From positions 868,001 through 932,000 of the forward strand of contig JAPEHQ010000014.1 of the NCBI GenBank assembly GCA_027405735.1: a stretch of 64,000 nucleotides of DNA, written 5' to 3'. Under the pieces are notes generated by a model. It searched no databases, was not told where the DNA came from, and saw only the letters and a program-made list of their open reading frames with translations. Positions 11,460 through 22,870 of the stretch are shown here, piece by piece; position 1 is the first letter of the stretch, and each line of letters begins with the position of its first letter. The DNA comes from Mucor racemosus. Lineage: Eukaryota > Mucoromycota > Mucoromycetes > Mucorales > Mucoraceae. The position numbers and the translations under genes are program-made.

Positions 11460-11714
11460 TTTTTAGTCTATATTTCTTGCATAACTTGGAAGAACTTACT
11501 AACTATATTTACATAAAAAAAAAAAAACAAAAATTACTTTCTCACTCTTTTATTTTGTTAAACATCAAAACCTTAAAAATAAAAACTCGAGTTTTTCTCT
11601 CTCATTCTCACTTTTAACGCATGTTCTCAAATTATTTAAATCGTTTGTAAAACAATAACTATTAATTTCGTTTAAACATATAGCTGATAGTATAATATTA
11701 GTTACCCTTTTCAG

Positions 11715-12580
11715 TCATTAAAATTAATTGCAAAATCAACAATTACACCTGTCAATAAAAATATAATCAAATCACCACCCCTTGCAACTAAAGATGCAGT
11801 GTCAGCAGTTGAATCAATTCTGACTTTGATTGATAAATCTGTCATTGATTTCAATGTTAAAAGAAAGATGTCTAGTATACCTAATGCAGGTTTGTGTCGT
11901 GTGCACATGATTCTAATAGATTTATTATTGATTGGAATATTTGTCATCAGGGATAGGCGCATATTTACACGGACCTACTCAAAAAAAGGGATCTATTATT
12001 TGTTTCTACCCTGGAACGCTATATATGCCATCAGAACCTATTTTATTCGTAAGCATTGCAAACCAATATATCCTCAAATGTGTCGATGGCATTTACGTTG
12101 ATGGTAAATCCAAAGGATTATCGAAAAGAGTGTATAAATCGATATATAAAAGAGAGAATTGGCCTGGGGCAATACAAATAAGTGATTGGACTTGGATGAA
12201 TGATAATGACATGGAGTTGAGGTGAGATTCTGTTTCATAATCTCAATGAACAAGTAAACATATTGATTTATAAATGTAGTAATCCTCTAGCTGTGGGACA
12301 GTATGTAAATAATGGCACAAAAACACATGAAGCAAATGGTAAAATGCTCAGATGAATATTAAAATGGGACATTTAATTGACATTTACCATAGTTTGCTAC
12401 CAAGAAATTGATCTTCCAGTTACATTTCCTCATGAGTTAAGACGACTTATACCCAACATGTATTGGGATACATATCTAGATCCATTATCAAATCAGCCAA
12501 TGCGAGTAGTTGCTCTGGTGGCACTTCGAGATATCCAGCATGGCGAAGAGTTATTCTCTACGTATATGAATATTGTTTGA
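11715..12580 (+). CDS. SETD9: SETD9-like SET-domain protein (5' end unresolved)
   Basis: Visible exons: 11715-11889, 11951-12221, 12280-12338 and 12393-12580. The joined frame reads GIGAYLHGP, then YPGT.Y..EPI, NPLAVGQYVNN, NVCYQE, FP.EL, and finally VALRDIQHGEELFSTY. These match the order and spacing of SETD9 and include the SET-type NHxx-equivalent (VNN) and GEELF motifs. SETD9 is a poorly characterised putative lysine methyltransferase family. The first exon listed follows a good acceptor (CCCTTTTCAG) and starts without an ATG, so an upstream coding exon should exist. The ATG at 11620 cannot be joined to it in frame, so the N-terminus remains open; the first in-frame ATG is 11869. Confidence 0.85.
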
Positions 12581-14035
12581 TGGCTACAAAGCTAAAAAAT
12601 TGATATCATATGCATATTCTATCTTTAGTAATAAAATAGTTCGCACGAGATTTGTTACTCCCAGTAATATTTAATTGATACCAGGTATTACAAGCATCAT
12701 AAAATATAGTGCAATTAACTATCTAGTATATTTTGACAAGAAATAAAAGTATTCTATATAATAAAATCAATGGCATATGTGATGTTTTTATTATTATTAT
12801 AAATCGATTTTAAACGCCGAATTATTCATAAATTTCTACTGAATTTATGCACATTTGCATTGATTTATCTCTTAAGCAAACTCATTTGCAATTTTTGGTC
12901 TAGAAAAGAAAACTTTTCACTATGGGGTTTATAAGCTCAAATAATTCTAAAGGCATGTTTTTTTTTATGTTCAGGCGTTTTCTGCTTTTTTTAATTATGC
13001 AAAATTCGGCCCGCATCTTATGTAGGGGGAGGGGGAGGGGGAGGGGGAGGGAAGGATGATCTGACTAAATATCCTCAGAAAAGTCAATATCAAAAACTTA
13101 AATAAATGTATGATACGTTTTGATGCAATAATCCAGCTTATCATTCAGCTTTCTTCGTCAATTATGTACTTCATACTCCAATAAAAATCCTCGATTAAAA
13201 AACCAGCCAATATCATAGATGACACTGTCTACTATGATATATTCCTATTATTATTGAGTATTAATACTTTTTCAAATACAGTTGTTTAAATCAATATTGA
13301 ATACCCAAAATTTTTGAAAAAATTAAAGGTAAAACACATTGCACTACAATTTTGATTATACATGAAAAAACATTTATTTATTAATTTCGGTAGCTATCAT
13401 TGCCATATATCTTCAGTTGCTTTATTTTTTTTTGGGCAGAGAAAGCCAGAGAGGTTTTATTTGGGAACTTGTACTGAACTCGTCCAAAAACAGCTGTTAG
13501 CTAACGAAATTAAGATATGTTGTTTATATATTCACTAAGCATCAAGTGCAACTTTATAATTTAATTGAGAGCCACTATTTGATTTTATAAAAAATTTCAA
13601 AGAATATCTGAAACAACCTATACAAATCAGTTTAAAAAAATACGCGTTTTTATTTCCACATTCTCACAGCAACTCGAGGAGGCTAAAACTTTTGCAATTC
13701 TGTAGTAGATCAACACTAGAAGTGCCTACTATTTCAACTGGAGGTTATTTGGATACATACTCGGCGAGAACTGATGAGTTTACTGACCTTGGTAGAAGGT
13801 GTAAATACATAATAGCGGATAACCAACTTGTTGTTCAAACTCACCGAACCCACAATAATCCATGGATGCTGATAATTGAAATACATGTAGTATCTGCTCA
13901 TACCTACTATGTTCATGTAGAAGAATGGCAGCTTACTTGGATCAATATTCATATATAGACATCGTATTTAAATCGTTCTCATTAAAAGTGGGCAGCAGAT
14001 TATAAGTACACTTTAGCAATAATTTTCTCGACATG
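12581..14035. other. Intergenic, with a (GGGGGA)n tract
   Basis: AT-rich with no convincing gene. At 13025-13051 there are four tandem GGGGGA units plus GGGA, a G-quadruplex-capable tract on the plus strand and very unlike its surroundings. An 88-codon frame at 13692-13958 has no recognised domain. Confidence 0.5.
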
Positions 14036-15640
14036 CAGTTGGTTATGAAAGTTTCCCTTTGAGATCATCATGTCAAAGATGATGTGCACCTACTCTCATC
14101 ATGTAAAGTAAGAAGTTATTAGGTTTTAAATTCGCTGAGATAGGGCTTTTGTTGTCAATTTTTTACGAATGTAAAAAAGTAGGTTTCAGATGCTTTTCAA
14201 ATGGGGTTTGTTTATTTTCTCCTAGTCTTCAGTCGAATGACACCAACTCTTCAAAGACGATTTAGCTTTCCTCTATGGGTCATTGATATCTGTCCTAAAA
14301 TAAAGAGGTTAACACCAGAATATAAGCGCACTGGCCTAATATTGACCAAACATTGACCTTAAATAGATTATAAAAATCTAACACCCAAATTGAGGTATTA
14401 ATTTTTTGCATTAACAAGGTAGACCCAACACTAAGCTACTCTGCATTTTTTGTTTCAGCAAAAGATATTGATTTTTCGTCGAGATAATCAAAAAAATAAT
14501 TCACATTACGGCTTAAACCTAATCATAACTGAGTTCAAAAATCGATTTGTGAAATCGATCCAAAAATGATTGAAAAATGATGAAAAAAACAAAATCGTTT
14601 AGATGCTCATGAACTGCAAAGTAAGTCAACCTAGCATATTAAATAATTTTTGTACAGTTTTGAATTCTGCATCTAATGAAATAAAATTCAGACAAATGTT
14701 CCACGTTAAATTTTGCATAAAATGCGATTGAAATTTTTTAGGTTTTTTGAAGATACACATTACTTTTTATAAACATACTTTAAATATAAATAATGAAAAT
14801 AATGCGCAGCAAAATTATCTATCGATCTAGCTATTGATGAGCCTTGTAGCCATATTTTCCATAGAGAAAATGAGATTTTTGTCAATTTTTTTTCAAATTC
14901 AGAATTTGGGATGAGGGTATATAAGGGAAAAATGGAAGCTAGAAATGGAAGTGCTTTTTTGTACATATTTTTGAGGATATCTCCACGAAAAATTAATATT
15001 TTGAAAAAAACTAAATTGGATCCGAGAGAGCTCAACAAGCTTGATGATGTGAGTAAAAAAAAAACTGCCACTCAATTTAACAAATATTTTGAAATCTACT
15101 ACAAAACTGCCAAAAAAAAATGAAAAAAATAAAAGTGCTCAGAAATTTTTTATATTCAAATATGTTATAGAGCACTTCAAAACAAGTAATTTTTATTATT
15201 AGAACGTGTTAGTATAGCTTAATTATTTCTAGAGATATGAAGCCTCAAAGTTTTCAACCCATTAGCAGTGAAATACGCGTAAAAAATCTGAAACATTAGC
15301 ACTGAAAAATTAATATCACCTGCAAAAAGTAGGATATTTCCGGATACTCATTTTAGGATTAAAGCTGAACATCTCAGGTACATTGACATATAATGTTTTC
15401 TTGGTGTTATTTAGTGAAAACAAAAGGTAGAGCAGGAATGAAAAATGAGACCCAGTTTTCAAGAAAAAAGCAGTGAATTTTACGCGTTTTTGAGTCTTTC
15501 GTAAGATTTAAAATAAATTTAGGAATAGGCAATATGATGCAACTGATTTATATTTATTTAGTAGTGTCTAAAGTATATATCAAAAGATGTTTAATATCAG
15601 GTTAAATATAGAAAGAAGGTATGCTCCGGTTTTGAAGATT
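14036..15640. repeat. Family A repeat, copy A3 (inverted relative to A1)
   Basis: The longest uninterrupted A copy, so the best guide to the unit. It runs from about the CTCTCATCATGTAAAGT segment (14093) to the GTATGCTCCGGTTTTGAAG segment (15620). The conserved short frame is on the plus strand from 14911 (MRVYKGK). The internal inverted motif is seen near 14470 and 14985. The exact ends are not defined by a target duplication that I can see. Confidence 0.75.
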
Positions 15641-17041
15641 GAAACTATCAATTTTATTTTTTGAAATTTCAAATTTAACATTAGAATTCATTTTAACTTA
15701 TCAGGCGTAGTTTCTTCGTGTACTACAGCAAGCCAAAATAGGTTGTGAAGGACAGGACGAACAAAATAAATTGTAGCTTTTTTTATTAATTAATTAATTA
15801 GTAAGAAAAAATAATTGCACAAATATCAGACAATGTGATTGTTTAGCTTCTACATAATAGAAAAAAAAATACTTAAAAATCATTTTTTATTATATATACT
15901 GTATTAACAGATATTGTTTTTCTGTGAAGATCGGACGAGATCTGGTATTTTTAACATTGATGACCGTAACGTTTATAGATCATAAAATTTTTGTACATAT
16001 ATACGTAGCGCTATTCTGTATCTATTGATTATACGCTCACTGAAAATTTCAATTATGTATTTAAATAAAATAAAGTCAGCTTTTGCATTATTGTATCTAG
16101 CATAATTAAATGATATAAGGGCAAAAATAATAGATTTTTCTTTGTATTTCGATCAGGAATAAAGATTTTTTTGTAAACCAAATTGCTGCTGATTGATACT
16201 CAGCAAATAGCAGCATTATATACCAAAGAAAACAAATATGGTTAAATTACTCAATATTGCACAAATTGAGAAAAACCAAATAACAGACAATTAGAAGGAT
16301 GGCAATTAAAAAAAGTAAACATAGAGGGGACGTTTGTCCTAGTTGCTAGACTTATGCGCTTTACAGCTAGTTCAAACGGAAAGGTTGTGGGTTCGAAACT
16401 CGTGTAAACGGATTTTCTTCGGAACTTGTGTTTGCCGGGCTAAAAGTGCAGCTAATCGTCCCCTCGCCTTTTTTTTCGTTTTACCTTTCTATGCACAGCT
16501 TTCAAAAGACTACCAATTGTTTTCTTATCTTTACTCCAGTATTTTTAGTGTTATTTTGGAAATCCACTTTCTTTATGAATATTAGAATATTGTATTTCAC
16601 AAGCACACGAGAGACACATTCTGCACGCAATAATTTAATAATGTAAACTGTATTGTAAGCCTACTACTGTCTGTATATTTTGATTTTGGTTTTCATCCAG
16701 TAAGTAACAAATAGAGTATTACTAATTGTAACATAAAGGCATACATAATGGAATATCTTTAGTCATTTTTCAGAAAGACTTGAAAAGAGCTCAGCGAATA
16801 ACATCGCTAATTATATTTGGATTTCTATCAGTTCCTGCTTCAGTCATCATCAGTTAGAAATTGGTTTGTCATCAACTTTAACTTAACCTTAAAAAAGACT
16901 TCAGGATAATCATTACTGCATAAACAATACTATTTAAGGCATATCACTCTTCACTCAAGAAACATTTTATATGTAGAAGCTTGAAAATAATGCCCAAAGG
17001 TATGTACAGGCTTCCGTCAATTTATTATTTATTATTATGCA
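15641..17041. other. Intergenic with one possible Pol III unit
   Basis: AT-rich with no protein gene seen. The only structured segment is the tRNA-like unit at 16323-16476, listed separately. Confidence 0.4.
16323..16476 (+). ncRNA. Candidate tRNA-related Pol III transcript or SINE
   Basis: GGTTGTGGGTTCGAAACTCG (about 16382-16401) is a good B-box in a T-arm-like hairpin. An A-box-like segment lies about 45 bases upstream, and an 8-T run follows at about 16469. A perfect 9-bp pair GAGGGGACG / CGTCCCCTC (about 16324 and 16458) encloses the unit like an acceptor stem. The anticodon arm does not fold well, so it is not a normal tRNA; a SINE head or other Pol III RNA is more likely. Confidence 0.35.
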
Positions 17042-17237
17042 TGTTATATTCCACCAAGTACCATACTTTATCATCGTCTACAGTATCAATACATCTTACA
17101 ATCTATTGACTACGACATGTACTGAAGTACAACGTCTTGATATCGGATATAAGAAGCTTCTAGCATACTACGTTTAATTCAGTAATTAGCAAGAACGCTT
17201 GGACCTCAATTATGACACCATATTATTTCATCCCAGC

Positions 17238-17482
17238 TGAAATGTCAAAACGGTCTTAAGAAATAATCTTGCCAAAATATTACCCTTTTTATTAACAATA
17301 CATCCAGAGGATGTATTTATTTACTTTTCATTATAAATATTACACAGAATTACTATCTAAGAACATTACACCAATTTACTAAGACGCATGTAAATCAACA
17401 TGTACACCTGTTGATTTACTATAATACCGAATATTGACTGTGGTCTTGAATGTGCGACCTAGGATATGATATTGACATAACA
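17238..17482 (+). mobile_element. Small MITE, copy 1, in family C
   Basis: A 245-bp insert flanked by the 5-bp direct repeat CCAGC (17233-17237, 17483-17487). The termini are imperfect inverted repeats, TGAAATGTCAA and TTGACATAACA. It has no coding capacity. The uninterrupted C copy at 35.5 kb lacks it. Confidence 0.75.
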
Positions 17483-17575
17483 CCAGCGGTTAATTAATCA
17501 AGTAGCTATCAAATCAACATCCAAGCACAATTAGCGCAGCATTGATACAAGGCAACTCACAAGCTCTACAAGCAC

Positions 17576-17801
17576 TGTTGTTATGTCAATACTCATCCTA
17601 GGTCTCACATCCAAGATCACAGTCTATAATTAGTGTTACAGTAAATCAATGCAGATCATTGACTTACATCATATTCTTAGATAGTAAAACCCTAGTAATA
17701 GTTATAATTAATGTATATAAATACATCCAAAGGATGTATTGTTAATAAAAGTGTAATATTCTGGCAAGATTATTTATATAATAGGCTCTTTTGACATTTT
17801 A
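17576..17801 (-). mobile_element. Small MITE, copy 2, opposite orientation
   Basis: A 226-bp diverged copy of the element at 17238, inserted in the opposite direction and flanked by AGCAC (17571-17575, 17802-17806). Shared landmarks are AATAATCTTGCC, ATTAACAATACATCC, CTGTGATCTTG and GACCTAGGAT. Together the two copies give the locus a fold-back structure of about 560 bp. Confidence 0.75.
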
Positions 17802-18049
17802 AGCACGGTTAAATTATGATTGATCCATTTCAGTCCATAGATTACTATTAAACATATCTAATGGTTCAACAGTGTCTTACATTACGTCTCAGGATCTCAA
17901 TGTAAAATCAATATAAAAGGCCTTACTTTTATATCTAAATAAACGATATCTTGTTTTTATTATACAGTTGAAGAAATAATTCATTACTCATTCTCTTTTA
18001 ATTATATCCTTTTTTAAGTATTATTTATCAAATCTGAAAATATACGACA

Positions 18050-18319
18050 CAACACATGGTTTTATTGGACAGAAATATCATGTTTTACGAATGGTTTCCT
18101 CAATTCACAGTGATCTGTGAGAGTAGAAATATAAATTTTTATGCAGGATATATGTAAATCTACCATCATGTATAATTGGAGATTAATTGGATCAATATTT
18201 ACAAGGATGGGGTTATTTTCTTTGTTTTCTGCAGTTGTAAATATTATTTTATTATTCTGTAAAACTTAAAGCTCATTATCCAGGGCTTAATTTCTGTATT
18301 CACAATATAGATCTAATTG
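18050..18319. repeat. Repeat segment D between C and A4
   Basis: Matches the reverse complement of about 61,745-61,972, which also lies between an A copy and a C copy. The order C-D-A at 17.0-19.4 kb therefore mirrors A-D-C at 60.6-62.1 kb. Confidence 0.6.
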
Positions 18320-19430
18320 ATTGCTACTCTGTATTTTTTGTTTCAGCCAAAAATATTGATTTTTTATCGAGATAATCAAAATAATAGTTTATATCACAGC
18401 TTACAGCTTATGATGACTGGGTTCCAAAATTTATTTTAAAAAATGGACGAAAAATGATGAAAAAAACAAAATCGTTTAATTGAACATGAACTGCAAAGTA
18501 AGTCGACCTAGTATACTAAATAGCTTTTGTACAGTTTTAAATTCTGCATCTATCTAAATAAAATTCAGACAAACATTTCACATTAAATTTAGCGTAAAAT
18601 GCAATTGAAATTTTGAAGGTTTTTTGAAGATACACATCACTTTTTATAAGCATATTTTTAATATAATTAATGAATATAATGCACAGTAAAATTACCTATC
18701 GATCTAGCTATTATTTAATCTTTTAGCTGCATTTTTCGTTGAGAAAAAGAGATTTCTGTCAATTTTTTTTCAAATTCAGAATTTGGGATGAGGGTATATA
18801 AGGGAAAAATAGAAGCTAGAAATGGAGGTACTTTTTTGTACATATTTTTGAGGATATCTCCAAGAAAAATTAATATTTTGAAAAAAACTAAATTGGATCC
18901 GAGAGAGCTCAACAAGCTTGATGATGTGAGTAAAAAAAAACTGCCACTCAATTTAACAAATATTTTGAAATCTACTACAAAACTGCCAAAAAAAAATGAA
19001 AAAAAATAAAAGTGCCCAGAAATTTTTTATATTCAAATATGTTATAGAGCACTTCAAAACAAGTAATTTTTATTATTAGAACGTGTTAGTATAGCTTAAT
19101 TATTTCTAGAGATATGAAGCCTCAAAGTTTTCAACCCATTAGCAGTGAAATACGCGTAAAAAATCTGAAACCTTAGCACTGAAAAATTAATACCACCTGC
19201 AAAAAGTAGGATATTTCCAGATACTCATTTTAGGATTAAAGCTGAACATCTCAGGTACATTGGCATATAATTGTTTTTTAGTGTTATTTAGTAGAAAAAA
19301 AAGCTGAGCAGGGATAAAAAAGTCGAACCTAGTTTTTACGGAAAAGCGGTTTTTTTTTAGTCTTTTCAGAAGAAAGTAGCAGAATGCGACCAACTCATTT
19401 CCATTTTGCAGTGTTTAAGGTATATACTGT
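18320..19430. repeat. Family A repeat, copy A4
   Basis: Plus-strand short frame at 18788-19009 (MRVYKGKIEARN). Very similar to A3 in its 3' two thirds, including long identical stretches around 18,900-19,180. It ends just before a run of about 30 A at 19,444. Confidence 0.75.
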
Positions 19431-19442
19431 ATATATCCTCCC

Positions 19443-19475
<33 letters not shown>

Positions 19476-20481
19476 CGTCAAGTATATTTACGAAATTGAA
19501 AGAAAGAAAAAATGATTAAATCTGAAATTTTATCATTGCATTGAAATATTTTATGGATATACAACCTGATGTTTTTAAAGACAAATAGTCTATCCAAAAA
19601 TTTGATATTTAAGCAGTAAAACAAAAATCGAAATCATATCTTTAAAGAGTTTATTATAACGTATAATCAATGTCAACTAATTTCTTTTTTTTTTTGTATA
19701 TCATTTAATAGAATATGTATTGAAAACATTCTCAAATTTTTATTGTAATTGTGCACATACAAAAGATGTTGCGTTTCCATCTTGAAAGCAGCTTGTATTG
19801 ATGCAGAGAAAATCGTAGATTTGGCTTTCAGCATCAGCAGCAGCAGCAGCAGGCTTCATCGATGGAGGGTCATTTTACGAGAATCAAGGAATCTATTTAG
19901 CACAACTCATACAAAAACTAAACATTGCATCTTCATATTAGAGTAAATCAGATGTATAGATACCAGAAAGCTTTATACTTTGATAAAACAAACTTCTCAA
20001 ATTATTTACATGTATATATGCATTTCTGTTTTGCTTTGCATATACAGTTCTGGCATGATAATGCACAAAATCATCAGGATTGGCAATGGGGTCCAGGTAG
20101 AACAAAGTGAATAATACACAACAAAATGTCTGAGAACAGCATATTATTGATGTTATGATCCGATAGTTTGTATTATAATGCGTCTGTGGAATGAACAGAA
20201 GACTATATCAAAGCATATGCCCATTGAGCATACTTTAATCAGTAGTCACCGTGAAAACATTACCAGCCAGCCAACTACCTAAATTTTTTTCAGCCTCTTA
20301 TTGTTCGTGTATTGGATATATTGGCGTGAATAGTTTTTTTTTCTCCTTCTTCTTTGACAAATATTACATTTCATTACGCAACACGAATAGTATATATTCC
20401 AATTATAAAACCATACATTTACTAGTTTAACCATAGACATTTCCGCATACACAGAAACACATTTAATCTTTTCTGACACAA

Positions 20482-20512
<31 letters not shown>

Positions 20513-20576
20513 CAGTTTTATACATTTTATACAATATACCTTTCCGCTTTTTCTTATTTTGTCCTGATTTTTTTAA
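19431..20576. promoter_or_regulatory. Intergenic and upstream region of the first F-box gene
   Basis: Contains an A-run of about 30 (19,444-19,473), a short CAG microsatellite (about 19,832-19,850) and a (CA)n-TATATA tract (about 20,478-20,515) some 60 bases before the F-box start codon. No gene is evident; frames near 19,749 and 19,925 show no domain. Confidence 0.4.
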
Positions 20577-22493
20577 ATGTATCTCCCAACAGAGATAATT
20601 AAAGAAGTAGGCACATACTTGACTTTAGCAGAACAAGGGTCTTGTATCCGTGTTTGTTACGACTGGTACGAGCCATTTTTAGACCTACTCTACAGACGAG
20701 TCCATATACATACCCGTAACCAGTTCCGGTTATTCTATCGTTCCATTAAGAGCTCTGCTACCATTCAAGATCCTTTAGGCAACCACGTAAAAGAGATTGT
20801 ATTCGACTATAGTGCAAAGGGATGTCATGTTGGCCTCACACGCGATGAACTTGAAACGTTTCCCGATTATTTTGCTCATTTGGAAATTTTAGATTTTGAC
20901 CCTAAACTTTGGAACTATATGAGATATTCTGAAAAGTTTGCTCAATTAAAGTGTCTCCGTCAATTCCCAATGTTTAATCGAAAACCAATCTTTCAATCCG
21001 TAATAGAAAATAGTACATATAGCTCTCAACTCACTTACCTTGCTATCGACGGCGAAGCTACAGATTACCTTTTGAATAGCAATTTGACGACTTCTCTTTG
21101 GGGTAAAATGCCCAAACTCGAAACACTCATTATCAGAGGCACAACTCACAACAACATCAATGTCAAAATGATTATGGCTTTAGGAGCACAATTATCTCGT
21201 TTAAAGCATTTAACCTTGGGCTGTCTTACTTTACCATTGCAAGAAAACGACATGAGTTCTACAACAACGTTTCCTCTCTTTACTTCGGCTCAATCTTTGA
21301 CATTGGATGATGTACATTTGAAGAACTGGCGCATGATTACATTTTTAAGCTTGGCGTTTTATCATGTAGAGGAATTGGATTTTAACATGACTTTTGATTG
21401 GTTTTACAACGAAAATGTAACAATTGAACTTTACGAACAATCAATGGACGCTTGTATGGGATTTGCTCAATTATGTATCTTTTTGAAAAAGATTCGATTT
21501 AGAAAGATTGGTACATCAGTCTTTCCTTTTCCTTACGATGCATTTTTTCAAGAAATTTCAGATATTCATCAAGACATTGTGCAAGTAGAAATGACAGATT
21601 GTGCTTGGGGGTCTACAATTGATCCTGCTTCATCATTTAAGGCAGTTACAGCACAAACAGGACTATTGTCAAAGGCAGATTTAAAATGGTCGTGGACTGG
21701 TAAAAAATCGGATGTTGCATTGTTCAAGAACCTGAAATTCTGTAAACATTTGACAGATTTGGAATTGAATTGTGATGTTCCCCTGAAAAATGGATTTAGA
21801 TTAGATTTGTTATTGGATAATTGCCCAGCACTGGAGACATTTTGTGTATCTCATGCGTTAGTCACTACGAATCGATCAATAGAAAAAGCATCAGGGACAA
21901 AATACGGTATCAAGAGTCTAAAACTAAAGGATGTGGTGCTAGGTGATCACTTAATGGATTATATAGCAAAGAGTTGTTTGCAATTGGATGATTTATGGAT
22001 TACGAATTGTGTACAAGAAAAGCCTCGTAGATCAGCATTTGTAGTTATTCGTATGCCAGAGCATAACTTTAAATCGATTCGATTAAACTCACTTCATCTT
22101 AATCCTGGAGGGCCATCTGGTAAAACTGAGGCCAGTATAGCAATTTTATCATTCTATGAATCTACTCGATATGCGAACCAAACAGCAAGATGGAAGGTGG
22201 CAGAGACTAAATTTCAAAATACATCAGCACCAGAAATGTGGCGATTTTATCATGTTCATAAAACCGAAGTATCCAAAAAGTTCAACAAGCAACTTCGACG
22301 ATTAAGTACAGAAGAAGCTGCGATGGTTGCTAATTTTGAAATGACGGATAGAAAGTGGAAAGTAGTTAAAAATGCACCAAAACGAAAGACATTTTCAGAG
22401 AGAACATCTTGGGAGAAAGATATACAATTTGGTGCAGTGTTATTGCTGTGTAAATCAGTGGAAAAACTGGAATTTAATGAATTGAAGGTCTAA
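20577..22493 (+). CDS. F-box/leucine-rich-repeat protein
   Basis: Single-exon, 638-codon gene. The N-terminal 45 residues fit an F-box (LPTEIIKEVGTYLTLAEQGS, then CIRVCYDWYEPF and a Tyr/Arg-rich end), the part that binds Skp1 in an SCF ubiquitin ligase. The rest shows irregular leucine-rich repeats, with L..L.L spacing such as LKHLTLGCLTL, LTDLELNC, IKSLKLKDVVL and LDDLWITNC. These would form the substrate-binding surface. Such intronless F-box/LRR genes form large families in Mucorales; a second, more diverged one lies at 50,628. The substrate is unknown. Confidence 0.85.
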   Translation: MYLPTEIIKEVGTYLTLAEQGSCIRVCYDWYEPFLDLLYRRVHIHTRNQFRLFYRSIKSSATIQDPLGNHVKEIVFDYSAKGCHVGLTRDELETFPDYFAHLEILDFDPKLWNYMRYSEKFAQLKCLRQFPMFNRKPIFQSVIENSTYSSQLTYLAIDGEATDYLLNSNLTTSLWGKMPKLETLIIRGTTHNNINVKMIMALGAQLSRLKHLTLGCLTLPLQENDMSSTTTFPLFTSAQSLTLDDVHLKNWRMITFLSLAFYHVEELDFNMTFDWFYNENVTIELYEQSMDACMGFAQLCIFLKKIRFRKIGTSVFPFPYDAFFQEISDIHQDIVQVEMTDCAWGSTIDPASSFKAVTAQTGLLSKADLKWSWTGKKSDVALFKNLKFCKHLTDLELNCDVPLKNGFRLDLLLDNCPALETFCVSHALVTTNRSIEKASGTKYGIKSLKLKDVVLGDHLMDYIAKSCLQLDDLWITNCVQEKPRRSAFVVIRMPEHNFKSIRLNSLHLNPGGPSGKTEASIAILSFYESTRYANQTARWKVAETKFQNTSAPEMWRFYHVHKTEVSKKFNKQLRRLSTEEAAMVANFEMTDRKWKVVKNAPKRKTFSERTSWEKDIQFGAVLLLCKSVEKLEFNELKV

Positions 22494-22870
22494 TATGGAT
22501 ATTCCATTATACATACATTTTACATATATACATACTTGAAAAAATACCTTGTTGATCTCTTTTTAATCCACATTTGTATATCCCCCCCTCATCTCCTTTT
22601 TTTTTCTTTTTTTTTTCTTTTCTTTTCTTCTTTTTTTTTTTCTTGTGGGTTCTTGTAATAAAATTGGTTTCATGTACCTGTCAAAAAAGTCCAAGATGTG
22701 TACCTTTATAGTCACATAGAGCGAGGTACATAAATGAGGTACACCTGTAAGCATATCAACGTACCTCTCGAAAAAAAAAAAACTTCCCACGCTTTTCGTG
22801 TTATTTACCATCTCTCAAGTTTCTCGCCTTCTTAATCATCTTCTTTTTCTCCTTGATAACTAATTGCAAA

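Larger units (their letters stand above)
17042..18049 (-). repeat. Family C element carrying two nested MITEs
   Basis: Reverse-complement relative of the 35.5 kb C element. It starts TGTTATATTCCACC and ends ATATACGACA. Homology to C is broken at 17238-17482 and 17576-17801 by two copies of a smaller element. Between them the C centre (GTTAATTAATCAAGTAGC region) is intact. C is continuous again after 17806. Confidence 0.75.

Noticed and set aside
11620..11646. ATG at 11,620 as the start of the SETD9-like gene
   Set aside because: Neither nearby GT donor gives an in-frame join to the exon at 11,715; both lead to early stops.
16323..16400. A genuine tRNA gene
   Set aside because: B-box and T-arm are good, but the anticodon stem does not pair and the acceptor stem is too far out, so it is listed only as a candidate Pol III unit.
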